DNA of 7,012 nt from Microbacteriaceae bacterium (GCA_022701925.1 JAKONM010000213.1:1-7012); one strand, 5' to 3'; numbered from the stretch's first letter, positions 1 through 6,391 are shown. Notes: generated by a model not told the origin, from the letters alone. Numbers and translations: made by a program.

Positions 1-750
1 GAGCCCCGCGTGCTGACGGCCACCGCCGTCCGCCCGTCCGCCGGCACGGCAGCCGCGACGCCGGTCGCCGCCGCCGAGGCCCGGGCCGCCGCCGACCGCC
101 GCCTCGCGATCGCCCAGCGCGCCGCGGAGGTCGAGCCCGCTGCGGCCCCGACCGTCGCCGCGCAGCCCGCACCGGTCGAGCCCGTGGACGCCGATCGCGC
201 CGCGGCGGCCGAGCCCGCCGGCGCCGTGGAGCCGGCGGTGGCCGCGGAGCCGGTCGTCGCCGTGGAGCCCGTCGTCGCGCGCACCCCGGAGCCCGAGCAC
301 CTGCGCCCCGTCGAGATCGCCTTCCCGCCGCTCACGGGCGAGGTCCCCGTGGTGGCCGACGCCCGTCCGCAGGCCGCCGCGGCGGTCCCGGTGCGCCCGG
401 CTCGGACCACGCGCACCGGGGTGCCCCCCGTGCGCCCCGCCGCCCGCGTCGCGCCGGCGCCCGTCCGGGACGAGGACGGCGTGCGGGCCGACCTGGACCG
501 CCTGAAGGACGAGCTGGGCGACGACTACCCCGACTTCGCCCGTGCCGCGCGACTGGTCGTGTCGACCCAGTACGCCTCCGCCGCGCGCCTGCAGCGGGAC
601 CTGCAGCTGCCCTACTCCAGGGCCCGTCGCCTGCTGGCCGACCTGGAGTCGCAGCACTTCGTCGGCCCCGCCACCGGCACCCTGCCCCGGCAGGTGCTGG
701 TGCCCGAGGAGCGGCTGGCGGAGGTGGAGCGCCTGCTCGCCGGCGTCTGA
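1..750 (+). CDS. C-terminal part of a protein with an FtsK-gamma-like winged helix (5'-truncated by window edge)
   Basis: The reading frame is open from base 1, so the true start lies outside the window; the GTG at 10 is probably internal. About 250 residues are visible. The first ~155 are an Ala/Pro/Val/Glu-rich linker with recurrent V/A-E-P-x-x-A units. The last ~85 form a compact domain with the pattern ARLVVSTQYASAARLQRDL, then YSRARRLLADLE and a hydrophobic strand (RQVLVP). This is the layout of the winged helix of the FtsK/SpoIIIE gamma domain, which in FtsK reads directional DNA motifs. No RecA-motor motif occurs in the visible ~165 residues before it, whereas in FtsK the motor lies close to gamma. 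An actinobacterial membrane protein with a C-terminal gamma-like domain (DUF2637 type) is therefore as likely as a true translocase. The fold call is fairly sure; the identity of the whole protein is open. Confidence 0.72.
   Translation, partial: EPRVLTATAVRPSAGTAAATPVAAAEARAAADRRLAIAQRAAEVEPAAAPTVAAQPAPVEPVDADRAAAAEPAGAVEPAVAAEPVVAVEPVVARTPEPEHLRPVEIAFPPLTGEVPVVADARPQAAAAVPVRPARTTRTGVPPVRPAARVAPAPVRDEDGVRADLDRLKDELGDDYPDFARAARLVVSTQYASAARLQRDLQLPYSRARRLLADLESQHFVGPATGTLPRQVLVPEERLAEVERLLAGV
130..279 (+). repeat. Degenerate V/A-E-P-x-x-A codon repeats in linker
   Basis: About six imperfect units of the type VEPAAAP, VEPVDA, AEPAGA, VEPAVA, AEPVVA and VEPVVA are encoded here, seen in the DNA as recurring gagcccg/gagccgg blocks. 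They form part of the low-complexity linker before the winged helix and probably make an extended, flexible spacer. Spacing is irregular, so this is not a strict tandem array. Confidence 0.6.
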
Positions 751-763
751 CCGCGTCCGCGGT
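750..763 (+). terminator. Short GC dyad at the stop codon of the first gene (weak terminator candidate)
   Basis: ACCGCG, a 2-nt centre and CGCGGT form 6-bp arms starting on the last base of the stop codon. There is no T tract, and the loop is too short for all six pairs to form. The 89-nt spacer to the next gene otherwise holds only the downstream gene's promoter and a GC palindrome at 795-808. The terminator role is a weak inference. Confidence 0.22.
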
Positions 764-824
764 GCACTCCATGAAGCGCACCTGAAGTTCCGGCGCCGCG
801 CGCGCGGCCCCGTCGACTCCTTCG

Positions 825-830
825 TAGCAT
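825..830 (+). promoter_or_regulatory. -10 box TAGCAT of a (near-)leaderless promoter for the PBP gene
   Basis: TAGCAT fits the actinobacterial TANNNT -10 consensus and ends 9 nt before the ATG at 840. The usual spacing puts transcription start near 837-840, giving a 5' leader of 0-3 nt. No Shine-Dalgarno-like purine run precedes the ATG, which agrees with leaderless translation. There is no recognisable -35 box; the expected place is GC-rich and overlaps the palindrome GCCGCGCGCGCGGC at 795-808. Confidence 0.55.
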
Positions 831-839
831 CGAGACGCC

Positions 840-3215
840 ATGCCTGCACCTGAGACCCCTCGACCCCGCCGCTCCCGCCCCGGCCAGATCGCCTCCGCCC
901 TCGTCGCGATGCTGGCCGTGTCGGTGGTCGCGGGCGTGATGATCGCGGTCGCGGTGACGCCGGCGATCGCGGTGACCGGGGGGTCGGCCAAGGACGGCAC
1001 CGGCCTGTTCGGCGAGCTGCCCGCGGACCTGGCCATCGCGAAGCTCGACCAGAAGACGGAGATCTACGCGAAGAACGGCGACCGCGACGTGCGCATCGCC
1101 TCGTTCTTCGCGCAGAACCGCGAGGTGGTGGGCTGGAAGGACATCTCCGACGCCGCGAAGCACGCCGCGATCGCCGGCGAGGACGTCCGCTTCTACGAGC
1201 ACGGCGGCGTCGACCCGGTCGGCATCGTCCGCGCCACCGTCGCGAACCTGATGGGGGAGGACCTGCAGGGCGCCTCGACCATCACGCAGCAGTACGTGAA
1301 GAACGTCTGCGTGCAGGAGGCGGAGAACCTGACGTCGCAGGCGGCGGTGCAGAAGGCCTACGCCACCTGCACCGACACCTCCGTGGGCCGCAAGCTGCGC
1401 GAGGCCCGCTACGCGATCGCGCTGGAGAAGAAGTACACCAAGGACCAGATCCTGCTGGGCTACCTGAACATCGCCGGCTTCGGAGGCCGGGTGTACGGCA
1501 TCGAGTCGGCGGCGCAGTACTACTTCGACACCACGGCGGCGAAGCTGACGGTCGCGCAGGCCGCCGCCCTGATGGCGATCGTGAACAACCCGCAGGCGCT
1601 GCGGCTGGACGTCGCGGACAACCTGCAGCGCAACACGGAGCGCCGGGACTACATCCTCGGCGTCGAGCTGCGCAACGACCTGATCACGAAGGCCCAGTAC
1701 GACGAGGCGATCGCCACGAAGACGAAGCCGACGATCACCCCCACCGCCTCCGGCTGCGAGGCCGCGGGCTCGGCCGGCTTCTTCTGCGACTACGTGGTGA
1801 ACACGATCCTGAACGACCCGGCCTACGGCCGCACGCGCGCGATCCGCGAGGCGAACCTGCAGACCGCCGGCTGGAAGATCTACACCACCGTCGACCTGGG
1901 GGTCGAGCGCAAGGCGAAGGCCGCGATGAGCGCCTACGTGCCCGCCACGTCCGAGCTGTTCAACATCGGGGGCGCCGCGGTCTCGGTGCAGGTCGGCACC
2001 GGGCGCATCGTGTCGATGGTCACCAACAAGAAGTACGAGGCGGGGCAGGCGGGTCGCGGCTCCACCGCGATCAACTACGCGGCGGACCGGCAGCTCGGCG
2101 CCAGCGGCGGCTTCCAGCCCGGCTCCACGTTCAAGGTCTTCACGCTGCTGCAGTGGCTGAAGGACGGGCACGGCCTGAACGAGCAGGTGCTGTCCGACCC
2201 GGGCACCGTGTCCGACTTCACCGCCTGCGGCAAGCCGTACGAGGGCGAGCCCTACGAGTTCGGCAACGACGCCGACGGCGAGGGCGGCTACCAGTCGGTG
2301 CTGAGCGGTACGCAGCGCAGCATCAACGGCACCTTCGTGCGGATGGCGCAGCAGCTGGACCTGTGCGACATCCAGAAGACCGCGGAGGAGTTCGGGGTCG
2401 AGCCGGTCACCGGCAAGGCCAGCCCGACGAACGTGGCGCCCTTCATCATCGGCGGCGCCTACACGGTCTCCCCGGTCGCGATCGCGAACGCCTACGCCAC
2501 CATCGCCAACAACGGCACCTACTGCACCCCCGTCGCCATCGACCGGGTCGTGAAGACGGACGGTTCCGAGCTGACGGTGCCGAAGTCGACCTGCAAGCAG
2601 GTGATCGACCCGCAGGTCGCCGTCGCCGCCGCGTACGCGCTGCGCGGCGTCTTCCAGGGCGGCACCGCGTCCGGCGACAACACGGACGACGGCCTCTACG
2701 AGTTCGGCAAGACCGGCACGACGAACGACGCGACCCAGACGTGGATGGTCGGCACGACCTCGAAGGTCGCCACCGCCGTGTGGGTCGGCAACGTCACCGG
2801 CCAGCAGAACCTGCGGCAGACCTACCTGAACTACTGCGCCGCCGGCTACGGGGCCCAGGCCGCGGTGGCCCGCCACTGCGTGTGGAAGGACGTGCAGACC
2901 GCCGCGAACGCCGTCTACGGCGGGTCGACGGACTGGGCGCAGCCCGAGGCGCAGTACCTGTACGGCGCACCGCAGCAGGTCGCGCCCGTCGTCCCGACCA
3001 CGCCCGCGGCCGGCACCGTGCCCGACGTGACCGGGCAGACGAAGGACGCGGCTGCGCAGCTGCTGGTGCAGGCCGGCTTCAGCTGGGCGTACGGCGACGA
3101 CGTGCCCTCGAGCCGTCCGGCGGGCGAGGTCGAGTCGACCGAGCCCGCCGCCGGGTCGCAGGCCGCCCCCGGCTCGCAGGTGATCATCCACGGCAGCTCG
3201 GGCACGACCGGCTGA
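840..3215 (+). CDS. Bifunctional class A penicillin-binding protein with one PASTA domain
   Basis: This enzyme polymerises lipid II into glycan strands and cross-links the peptides on the outer face of the membrane. The 791 residues read in order: a basic cytoplasmic tail (1-16); a transmembrane helix (about 17-46); a GT51 transglycosylase with EDVRFYEHGGVDP (catalytic Glu114) and GASTITQQ (144-151); a transpeptidase with STFK (Ser429, Lys432), SIN (494-496) and KTGT (624-627); and a single PASTA domain (about 727-784). All catalytic motifs are intact and the length is normal for actinobacterial class A PBPs (PonA-like). Ten cysteines lie outside the membrane. The ATG start is supported by the membrane anchor beginning soon after it and by the -10 box just upstream. 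The gene is monocistronic by layout and faces a Ser/Thr kinase gene; the N-terminal tail has Thr and Ser residues that a kinase could modify, which is inference. Confidence 0.96.
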   Translation: MPAPETPRPRRSRPGQIASALVAMLAVSVVAGVMIAVAVTPAIAVTGGSAKDGTGLFGELPADLAIAKLDQKTEIYAKNGDRDVRIASFFAQNREVVGWKDISDAAKHAAIAGEDVRFYEHGGVDPVGIVRATVANLMGEDLQGASTITQQYVKNVCVQEAENLTSQAAVQKAYATCTDTSVGRKLREARYAIALEKKYTKDQILLGYLNIAGFGGRVYGIESAAQYYFDTTAAKLTVAQAAALMAIVNNPQALRLDVADNLQRNTERRDYILGVELRNDLITKAQYDEAIATKTKPTITPTASGCEAAGSAGFFCDYVVNTILNDPAYGRTRAIREANLQTAGWKIYTTVDLGVERKAKAAMSAYVPATSELFNIGGAAVSVQVGTGRIVSMVTNKKYEAGQAGRGSTAINYAADRQLGASGGFQPGSTFKVFTLLQWLKDGHGLNEQVLSDPGTVSDFTACGKPYEGEPYEFGNDADGEGGYQSVLSGTQRSINGTFVRMAQQLDLCDIQKTAEEFGVEPVTGKASPTNVAPFIIGGAYTVSPVAIANAYATIANNGTYCTPVAIDRVVKTDGSELTVPKSTCKQVIDPQVAVAAAYALRGVFQGGTASGDNTDDGLYEFGKTGTTNDATQTWMVGTTSKVATAVWVGNVTGQQNLRQTYLNYCAAGYGAQAAVARHCVWKDVQTAANAVYGGSTDWAQPEAQYLYGAPQQVAPVVPTTPAAGTVPDVTGQTKDAAAQLLVQAGFSWAYGDDVPSSRPAGEVESTEPAAGSQAAPGSQVIIHGSSGTTG

Positions 3216-3240
3216 CCCGGCTGCGCGCCCCGGAGCCGGG
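3216..3240 (+). terminator. Hairpin directly after the PBP stop codon
   Basis: CCCGGCT (3216-3222) and AGCCGGG (3234-3240) are perfect 7-bp arms around an 11-nt loop, beginning at the base after the TGA. A second stem (about 3249-3268, 8 bp with one G-U pair, 4-nt loop) follows in the + transcript. Neither has a T tract, as is common in high-GC actinobacteria. The 57-bp gap separates two convergent genes, so the first stem may stop transcription from both sides. Confidence 0.5.
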
Positions 3241-3272
3241 CGGAGCACCGCTGCCGCGGGCGGCGGCGCGGG

Positions 3273-4847
3273 TCAGGCCGTGGTGTCGGCGAGCACGGCG
3301 GCCGCCGGTGCGGCCGCGGTGGGGGTCGGATCCGCGACGGGGCCTGCGACCGGGTCCGCGGGCGGGGGGGTCTCCACCGGCGCCGAGGTGGGCGCCGGGT
3401 CGACGGTCGGCGTGCCCGGGTCGGTCGTGGGCACCGGCTCCGGGTCCGTCGGCAGCGGGTCCGTGGACGGCGGCGGCGCGGTGGTCGTGGGCGTCGGGGT
3501 CGGGGAGGAGGTGCTCGGCGTCGGGGTGGGCGTCGCCTTCGTCGGCGTCGGGCTCGGCTTCGGCGTCAGGCGCTTCGTCACCAGACCGCGCTCCGGCGCG
3601 GAGGCGCTCGGTGCACCGACGGACGCCGGTGCGGAGGCGTCGACGCGCTGCGGCGCGGCCGCAGGGGTCCGCTGCGGCGCGTCGGTGCCCGCGGCGGCGG
3701 AGATCGCGACTCCGGCGACGGCGGCGGCCAGCACGGATGCGGCCACCGCCAGCACCGTCGGGAACCGCCGGCGCTGCTGCTGCACCGGCGCGGCACCGGT
3801 GGTGCGCACGGCACCCGTCGACGCCGGCACCGGGAACGGCATCCCCCGGCTGGGCGTCCACAGCGCCTCGTGCGGCGCGGTCGCGTCGGACAGCGGCGGC
3901 AGCGGGGCCGCGGCGCGGATGCCCGCGATCGGCGTCGGCGCGGTCGTGATGGCATCGGGCGCCGTCACCCGTCCGACGAGCCCTCCGCGCAGCGCCTCCG
4001 CGACCGAGGCCGCGTCGGGGCGGTGCGCGGGCTCCAGCGCGGTCATCCGCGACAGCAGGTCCGCCAGCGCGGGCGACGCGTCGCCCGGCAGGGCGGGCGG
4101 GCGGTGCAGGCGGGCCATGGCGGCCTCGGCCGCGGCGCCGGGGAAGGCGCGCTCGCCCGTCAGCGCCTCCAGCAGCACCAGGCCCAGCGAGTACACGTCA
4201 CTGGCCGGGCGCGGCGGTGCGCCCCGGACCTGCTCGGGGCTCAGGTAGGCGGCGGTGCCGAGGATCGTCTCCGGCGCCGTCATCGCGGCGCCGTCCACCA
4301 GCTGCGCGATGCCGAAGTCCGTCAGCTTCGCGGCGACCGCGGCGGTGGGGGAGGCGGCCGTCGTGGGCACCAGGATGTTCGCCGGCTTGACGTCGCGGTG
4401 CACGATGCCCTGGGCGTGCAGCACCTGCAGGGCGCCGGCCACGTCCGCGACGATGCGCCGGGCGAAGTCGGCGGACAACGGGCCGCGCGCCCGGTGCAGC
4501 AGGGCCCCCAGGTCGTCGCCGACGACCAGCTCCATCACCAGGTAGGCGCCGAACACGCCGTCGCCGGTGGAGGCGTCGAGCACGCCGACGACGCTCGGGT
4601 GGTTCACGGCCGCCAGCAGCTGCATCTCCTGCGTGCGCCGCTGCGGGTCCACCGACTCCGCGAACGCGTCGCGGAAGACCTTGACGGCGACGCGGCGGTG
4701 CAGCCGCAGGTCGCGCCCGCGGAAGACGGTCGCCATGCCGCCGCGGCCCAGCTCGGACTGGATCTCGTACCGGCCGCCCAGGACGTCGCCGGGCGCGGGC
4801 TCGCGCTCAGGCACGTCGGAAGCGGGGCTGGGCGGGCACCGTCCCAT
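3273..4847 (-). CDS. Membrane-anchored Hanks-type Ser/Thr protein kinase with Pro/Thr-rich extracytoplasmic tail
   Basis: A 524-residue eukaryotic-like kinase. The kinase domain (about 27-285) is complete: glycine loop LGRGGMATVF (33-42), VAVK with Lys56, helix-C Glu74, HRDVKPAN (150-157, catalytic Asp152), DFG (177-179), an activation loop with Thr190 and Thr194, GTAAYLSPEQ (197-206), DVYSLG (217-222) and HRP (275-277). A ~75-residue juxtamembrane linker leads to a basic stop (QQQRRR) and a transmembrane helix (about 362-387). The outer ~135 residues are low-complexity Pro/Thr/Ser/Ala with no PASTA or other fold I recognise. The ATG at 4847 has GGAAGG touching it, too close for a normal ribosome site. 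The in-frame GTG at codon 12 (4812-4814) would give MPEREPAPGDVLGGRY, a common kinase N-terminus, and is a real alternative. The gene is divergent from a second kinase and convergent with the PBP gene. Confidence 0.94.
   Translation of the reverse strand: MGRCPPSPASDVPEREPAPGDVLGGRYEIQSELGRGGMATVFRGRDLRLHRRVAVKVFRDAFAESVDPQRRTQEMQLLAAVNHPSVVGVLDASTGDGVFGAYLVMELVVGDDLGALLHRARGPLSADFARRIVADVAGALQVLHAQGIVHRDVKPANILVPTTAASPTAAVAAKLTDFGIAQLVDGAAMTAPETILGTAAYLSPEQVRGAPPRPASDVYSLGLVLLEALTGERAFPGAAAEAAMARLHRPPALPGDASPALADLLSRMTALEPAHRPDAASVAEALRGGLVGRVTAPDAITTAPTPIAGIRAAAPLPPLSDATAPHEALWTPSRGMPFPVPASTGAVRTTGAAPVQQQRRRFPTVLAVAASVLAAAVAGVAISAAAGTDAPQRTPAAAPQRVDASAPASVGAPSASAPERGLVTKRLTPKPSPTPTKATPTPTPSTSSPTPTPTTTAPPPSTDPLPTDPEPVPTTDPGTPTVDPAPTSAPVETPPPADPVAGPVADPTPTAAAPAAAVLADTTA
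3318..3686 (-). repeat. Low-complexity segment encoding the Pro/Thr-rich outer stalk of the kinase
   Basis: Residues about 388-510 of the kinase contain runs of PTPT, PTP and TDP units such as TPTPTPSTSS and TDPLPTDPEPVPTTDP. On the + strand this appears as repeated gtcgg/gtgggcgtcgggg blocks. The composition suggests an extended stalk crossing the cell wall, and it resembles regions that are O-mannosylated in actinobacteria. Glycosylation is inference. Such DNA is prone to length change. Confidence 0.65.
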
Positions 4848-4901
4848 CCTTCCGTGTCACGAGCCGCGCGTCAGCCCCTCGAGGGTCACGAATCCGCCCG
4901 T

Positions 4902-4912
4902 CCACGGCGTGG
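4902..4912. promoter_or_regulatory. Short dyad CCACG-g-CGTGG in the divergent kinase spacer
   Basis: Two 5-bp arms around one central base lie about 55-65 bp upstream of the membrane kinase ATG. A 7-bp direct repeat, GTCACGA, also occurs at 4856-4862 and 4885-4891 on the kinase-proximal side. No TANNNT box could be identified for the minus-strand gene. Either element could be an operator, but short GC dyads are common at this base composition. Confidence 0.2.
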
Positions 4913-4965
4913 CACGGTCCGATCCGTCGATGCGACGGGGTCGCGGCCGGCCGGACACGGCGCAC

Positions 4966-4983
4966 CCGTGCGGGCCCGCACGG
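4966..4983. promoter_or_regulatory. 18-bp perfect palindrome upstream of the GAF-kinase gene (operator candidate)
   Basis: CCGTGCGGGCCCGCACGG is fully self-complementary (nine pairs, no spacer), centred at 4974/4975. It lies 47 bp before the GTG at 5030 and about 35 bp before that gene's -10 box, in the 182-bp spacer between two divergent kinase genes. Position and perfect symmetry suit a dimeric regulator acting on one or both genes. I do not recognise it as the site of a known regulator. Confidence 0.4.
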
Positions 4984-5017
4984 CCGACGCACGCGGGCGC
5001 GGGCGCGCGCGGAGCCC

Positions 5018-5023
5018 TACGCT
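5018..5023 (+). promoter_or_regulatory. -10 box TACGCT of a leaderless promoter for the GAF-kinase gene
   Basis: TACGCT matches TANNNT, and its last T is 7 nt before the G at 5030, the first base of the tandem GTGGTG start. The predicted transcription start is therefore the start codon itself, and no Shine-Dalgarno sequence precedes it. The ATG at 5025-5027 is out of frame. No -35 box is visible in the GC-rich stretch upstream. Confidence 0.6.
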
Positions 5024-5029
5024 GATGGC

Positions 5030-6391
5030 GTGGTGGACCGCGTGGACGACCGCGCCGCGGCGCCCGAGCGCCGCGCGTCGGTGCGGCTGCCGGAGCGCTA
5101 CCAGGTCGACCACGTGATCGGCCGCGGCGGCACCGCGGTGGTCTACGCCGCCCGCGACGTGCTGCTGAACCGGCCGGTCGCCGTGAAGGTGTTCACGGCC
5201 CCCACCGACTCGTCCCGGGTGCTGCGCGAGCAGCAGCACGAGGCGCAGACGCTGGCCGGCCTCAGCCACCACGCGCTCGTGACGCTGTTCGACGCGGGCG
5301 TCGACGACAGCGACCCCGAGCGTCCCCACATCTACCTGGTGATGGAGCAGGTGGACGGCCCCGACCTGGGTCAGCGCCTGCGCAGCGGGCCGCTGACCCC
5401 GATGCAGGTCTGCTACCTGGGGCTCGACCTGTGCGACGCGCTGATCTACGTGCACGAGCGCGGCTACCTGCACCGGGACATCAAGCCCGCCAACGTGCTG
5501 CTCTCGGCGCGCGGCAGCGAGCGCCGCCTGCGCGGCAAGCTCTCCGACTTCGGCATCGCGACGGTGCGCGGCACCTCGAGCGACGAGGGCGAGTTCACCG
5601 TCGGCACCGCCGCCTACCTGAGCCCCGAGCAGGTCGAGGGCCAGGCGCTGGAGGCGCCCTCGGACGTCTACTCGCTGGGGCTGGTGCTGATCCAGGCCGC
5701 GACCGGCCGCGTCGCCTTCCCGGGCACGGTGATCGAGTCCGCCTTCGCGCGCCTGGAGCGCGATCCCGACGTGCCCGTGCACCTGCCCGAGCGGCTGCGG
5801 GCCGTGCTGGGCGGGATGACGGTGCGCTCGCCGCAGCAGCGCATGGTGCTGGAGGAGGCGCGGGAGCAGTTCGAGCGGGTCGTCGCGGAGGAGATCGCGA
5901 GGGAGGGGGCGGCCCCCGCGGTGCCCGCGCCGCCCCAGGTCGACCCCGCCGACTTCCGAGGCACGTCCGACGCCGAGTTCGCCCGCATCACCGGCATCGC
6001 CGCGCGCCTGCTGCGCACGCCGGCGGCGTTCGTGGCGATCGGCCTGCCGGGTCAGGAGTCGCTGGTCTGCGTGCCCGAGGTGCACCGGGCCGAGCTGGCG
6101 GTGCTGGCGGCGCGGTGCCTGGCGATCGACGGGGACGCGCCCTGGGCGGTCGACGACGTGCGGCGCGACCCCCGCACGGCGGGCACGGTGCGGTCGGCCC
6201 CGGTGCGGTCGATGGCGGTGCAGCCGATGATCGGCGCCGACGGCCGGCGACTGGGCGTGATCGCGGTGCTGGACGCGCTGCCGCGCGAGTTCGGTGCCGA
6301 CGAGTCCGCCGTGCTGGCCGACCTGGCCCACCTGGTCGCGCACGAGCAGGACCTGCGGCAGGCGGTGCGCCGGGCGCTCTTCGCGCGCTGA
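5030..6391 (+). CDS. Soluble Hanks-type Ser/Thr protein kinase fused to a C-terminal GAF-like domain
   Basis: A 453-residue protein with no transmembrane helix, so probably cytosolic. The kinase domain (about 24-285) has the glycine loop IGRGGTAVVY (30-39), VAVK with Lys53, helix-C Glu71, HRDIKPAN (148-155, catalytic Asp150), DFG (173-175), GTAAYLSPEQ (192-201) and DVYSLG (212-217), so it should be active. The late Arg that normally reads RP is Arg271 followed by Met. After an Ala/Pro linker (about 291-305), residues about 312-440 resemble a GAF domain: a helix (EFARITGIAARLL), a strand with CVPEV, AARCLAI, VDDVRRDPRTAG, then IGADGRRLGVIAVLD and a closing helix. GAF domains bind small molecules or sense redox and light; the ligand here is unknown. 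GTG at 5030 is chosen because it sits at the predicted leaderless transcription start; GTG at 5033 is equally possible. It shares its promoter region with the divergent membrane kinase. Confidence 0.93.
   Translation: MVDRVDDRAAAPERRASVRLPERYQVDHVIGRGGTAVVYAARDVLLNRPVAVKVFTAPTDSSRVLREQQHEAQTLAGLSHHALVTLFDAGVDDSDPERPHIYLVMEQVDGPDLGQRLRSGPLTPMQVCYLGLDLCDALIYVHERGYLHRDIKPANVLLSARGSERRLRGKLSDFGIATVRGTSSDEGEFTVGTAAYLSPEQVEGQALEAPSDVYSLGLVLIQAATGRVAFPGTVIESAFARLERDPDVPVHLPERLRAVLGGMTVRSPQQRMVLEEAREQFERVVAEEIAREGAAPAVPAPPQVDPADFRGTSDAEFARITGIAARLLRTPAAFVAIGLPGQESLVCVPEVHRAELAVLAARCLAIDGDAPWAVDDVRRDPRTAGTVRSAPVRSMAVQPMIGADGRRLGVIAVLDALPREFGADESAVLADLAHLVAHEQDLRQAVRRALFAR

Noticed and set aside
795..808. 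Palindrome GCCGCGCGCGCGGC near the expected -35 position of the PBP promoter
   Set aside because: Alternating CG runs are expected at this GC content. A shared CGCGCGCGG occurs at 5004-5012 but at a different distance from its -10 box, so a common operator is not supported.
332..1036. Minus-strand open frame crossing the gap between the first gene and the PBP gene
   Set aside because: It would be antisense to two supported genes and their promoter, and its Arg/Pro/Gly-rich sequence looks like a frame shadow.
612..3248. Very long open frame (878 codons) on the minus strand opposite the PBP gene
   Set aside because: The + strand PBP has every family motif. The antisense translation is Arg/Gly/Leu-rich without domains, a usual by-product of strong G/C third-position bias.
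3400..3600. Repeated gtcgg/gtgggcgtcggg blocks resembling a non-coding repeat array
   Set aside because: They are explained by Pro/Thr/Asp codons of the kinase stalk read on the minus strand and do not have constant unit length or spacers.
3280..4248. 322-codon + strand open frame with a Gly/Val-rich repetitive protein opposite the membrane kinase
   Set aside because: The repeats are the reverse complement of the Pro/Thr stalk codons. It has no ribosome site or promoter, and the kinase motifs fix the real strand.
4944..4953. CGGCCGGCCG palindrome in the divergent kinase spacer
   Set aside because: It is short, made only of G and C, and easily arises by chance; the 18-bp palindrome nearby is the better candidate.
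4886..6343. 485-codon open frame on the minus strand opposite the GAF-kinase
   Set aside because: It is antisense to a complete kinase and has a biased His/Arg/Gln-rich composition with no motif.
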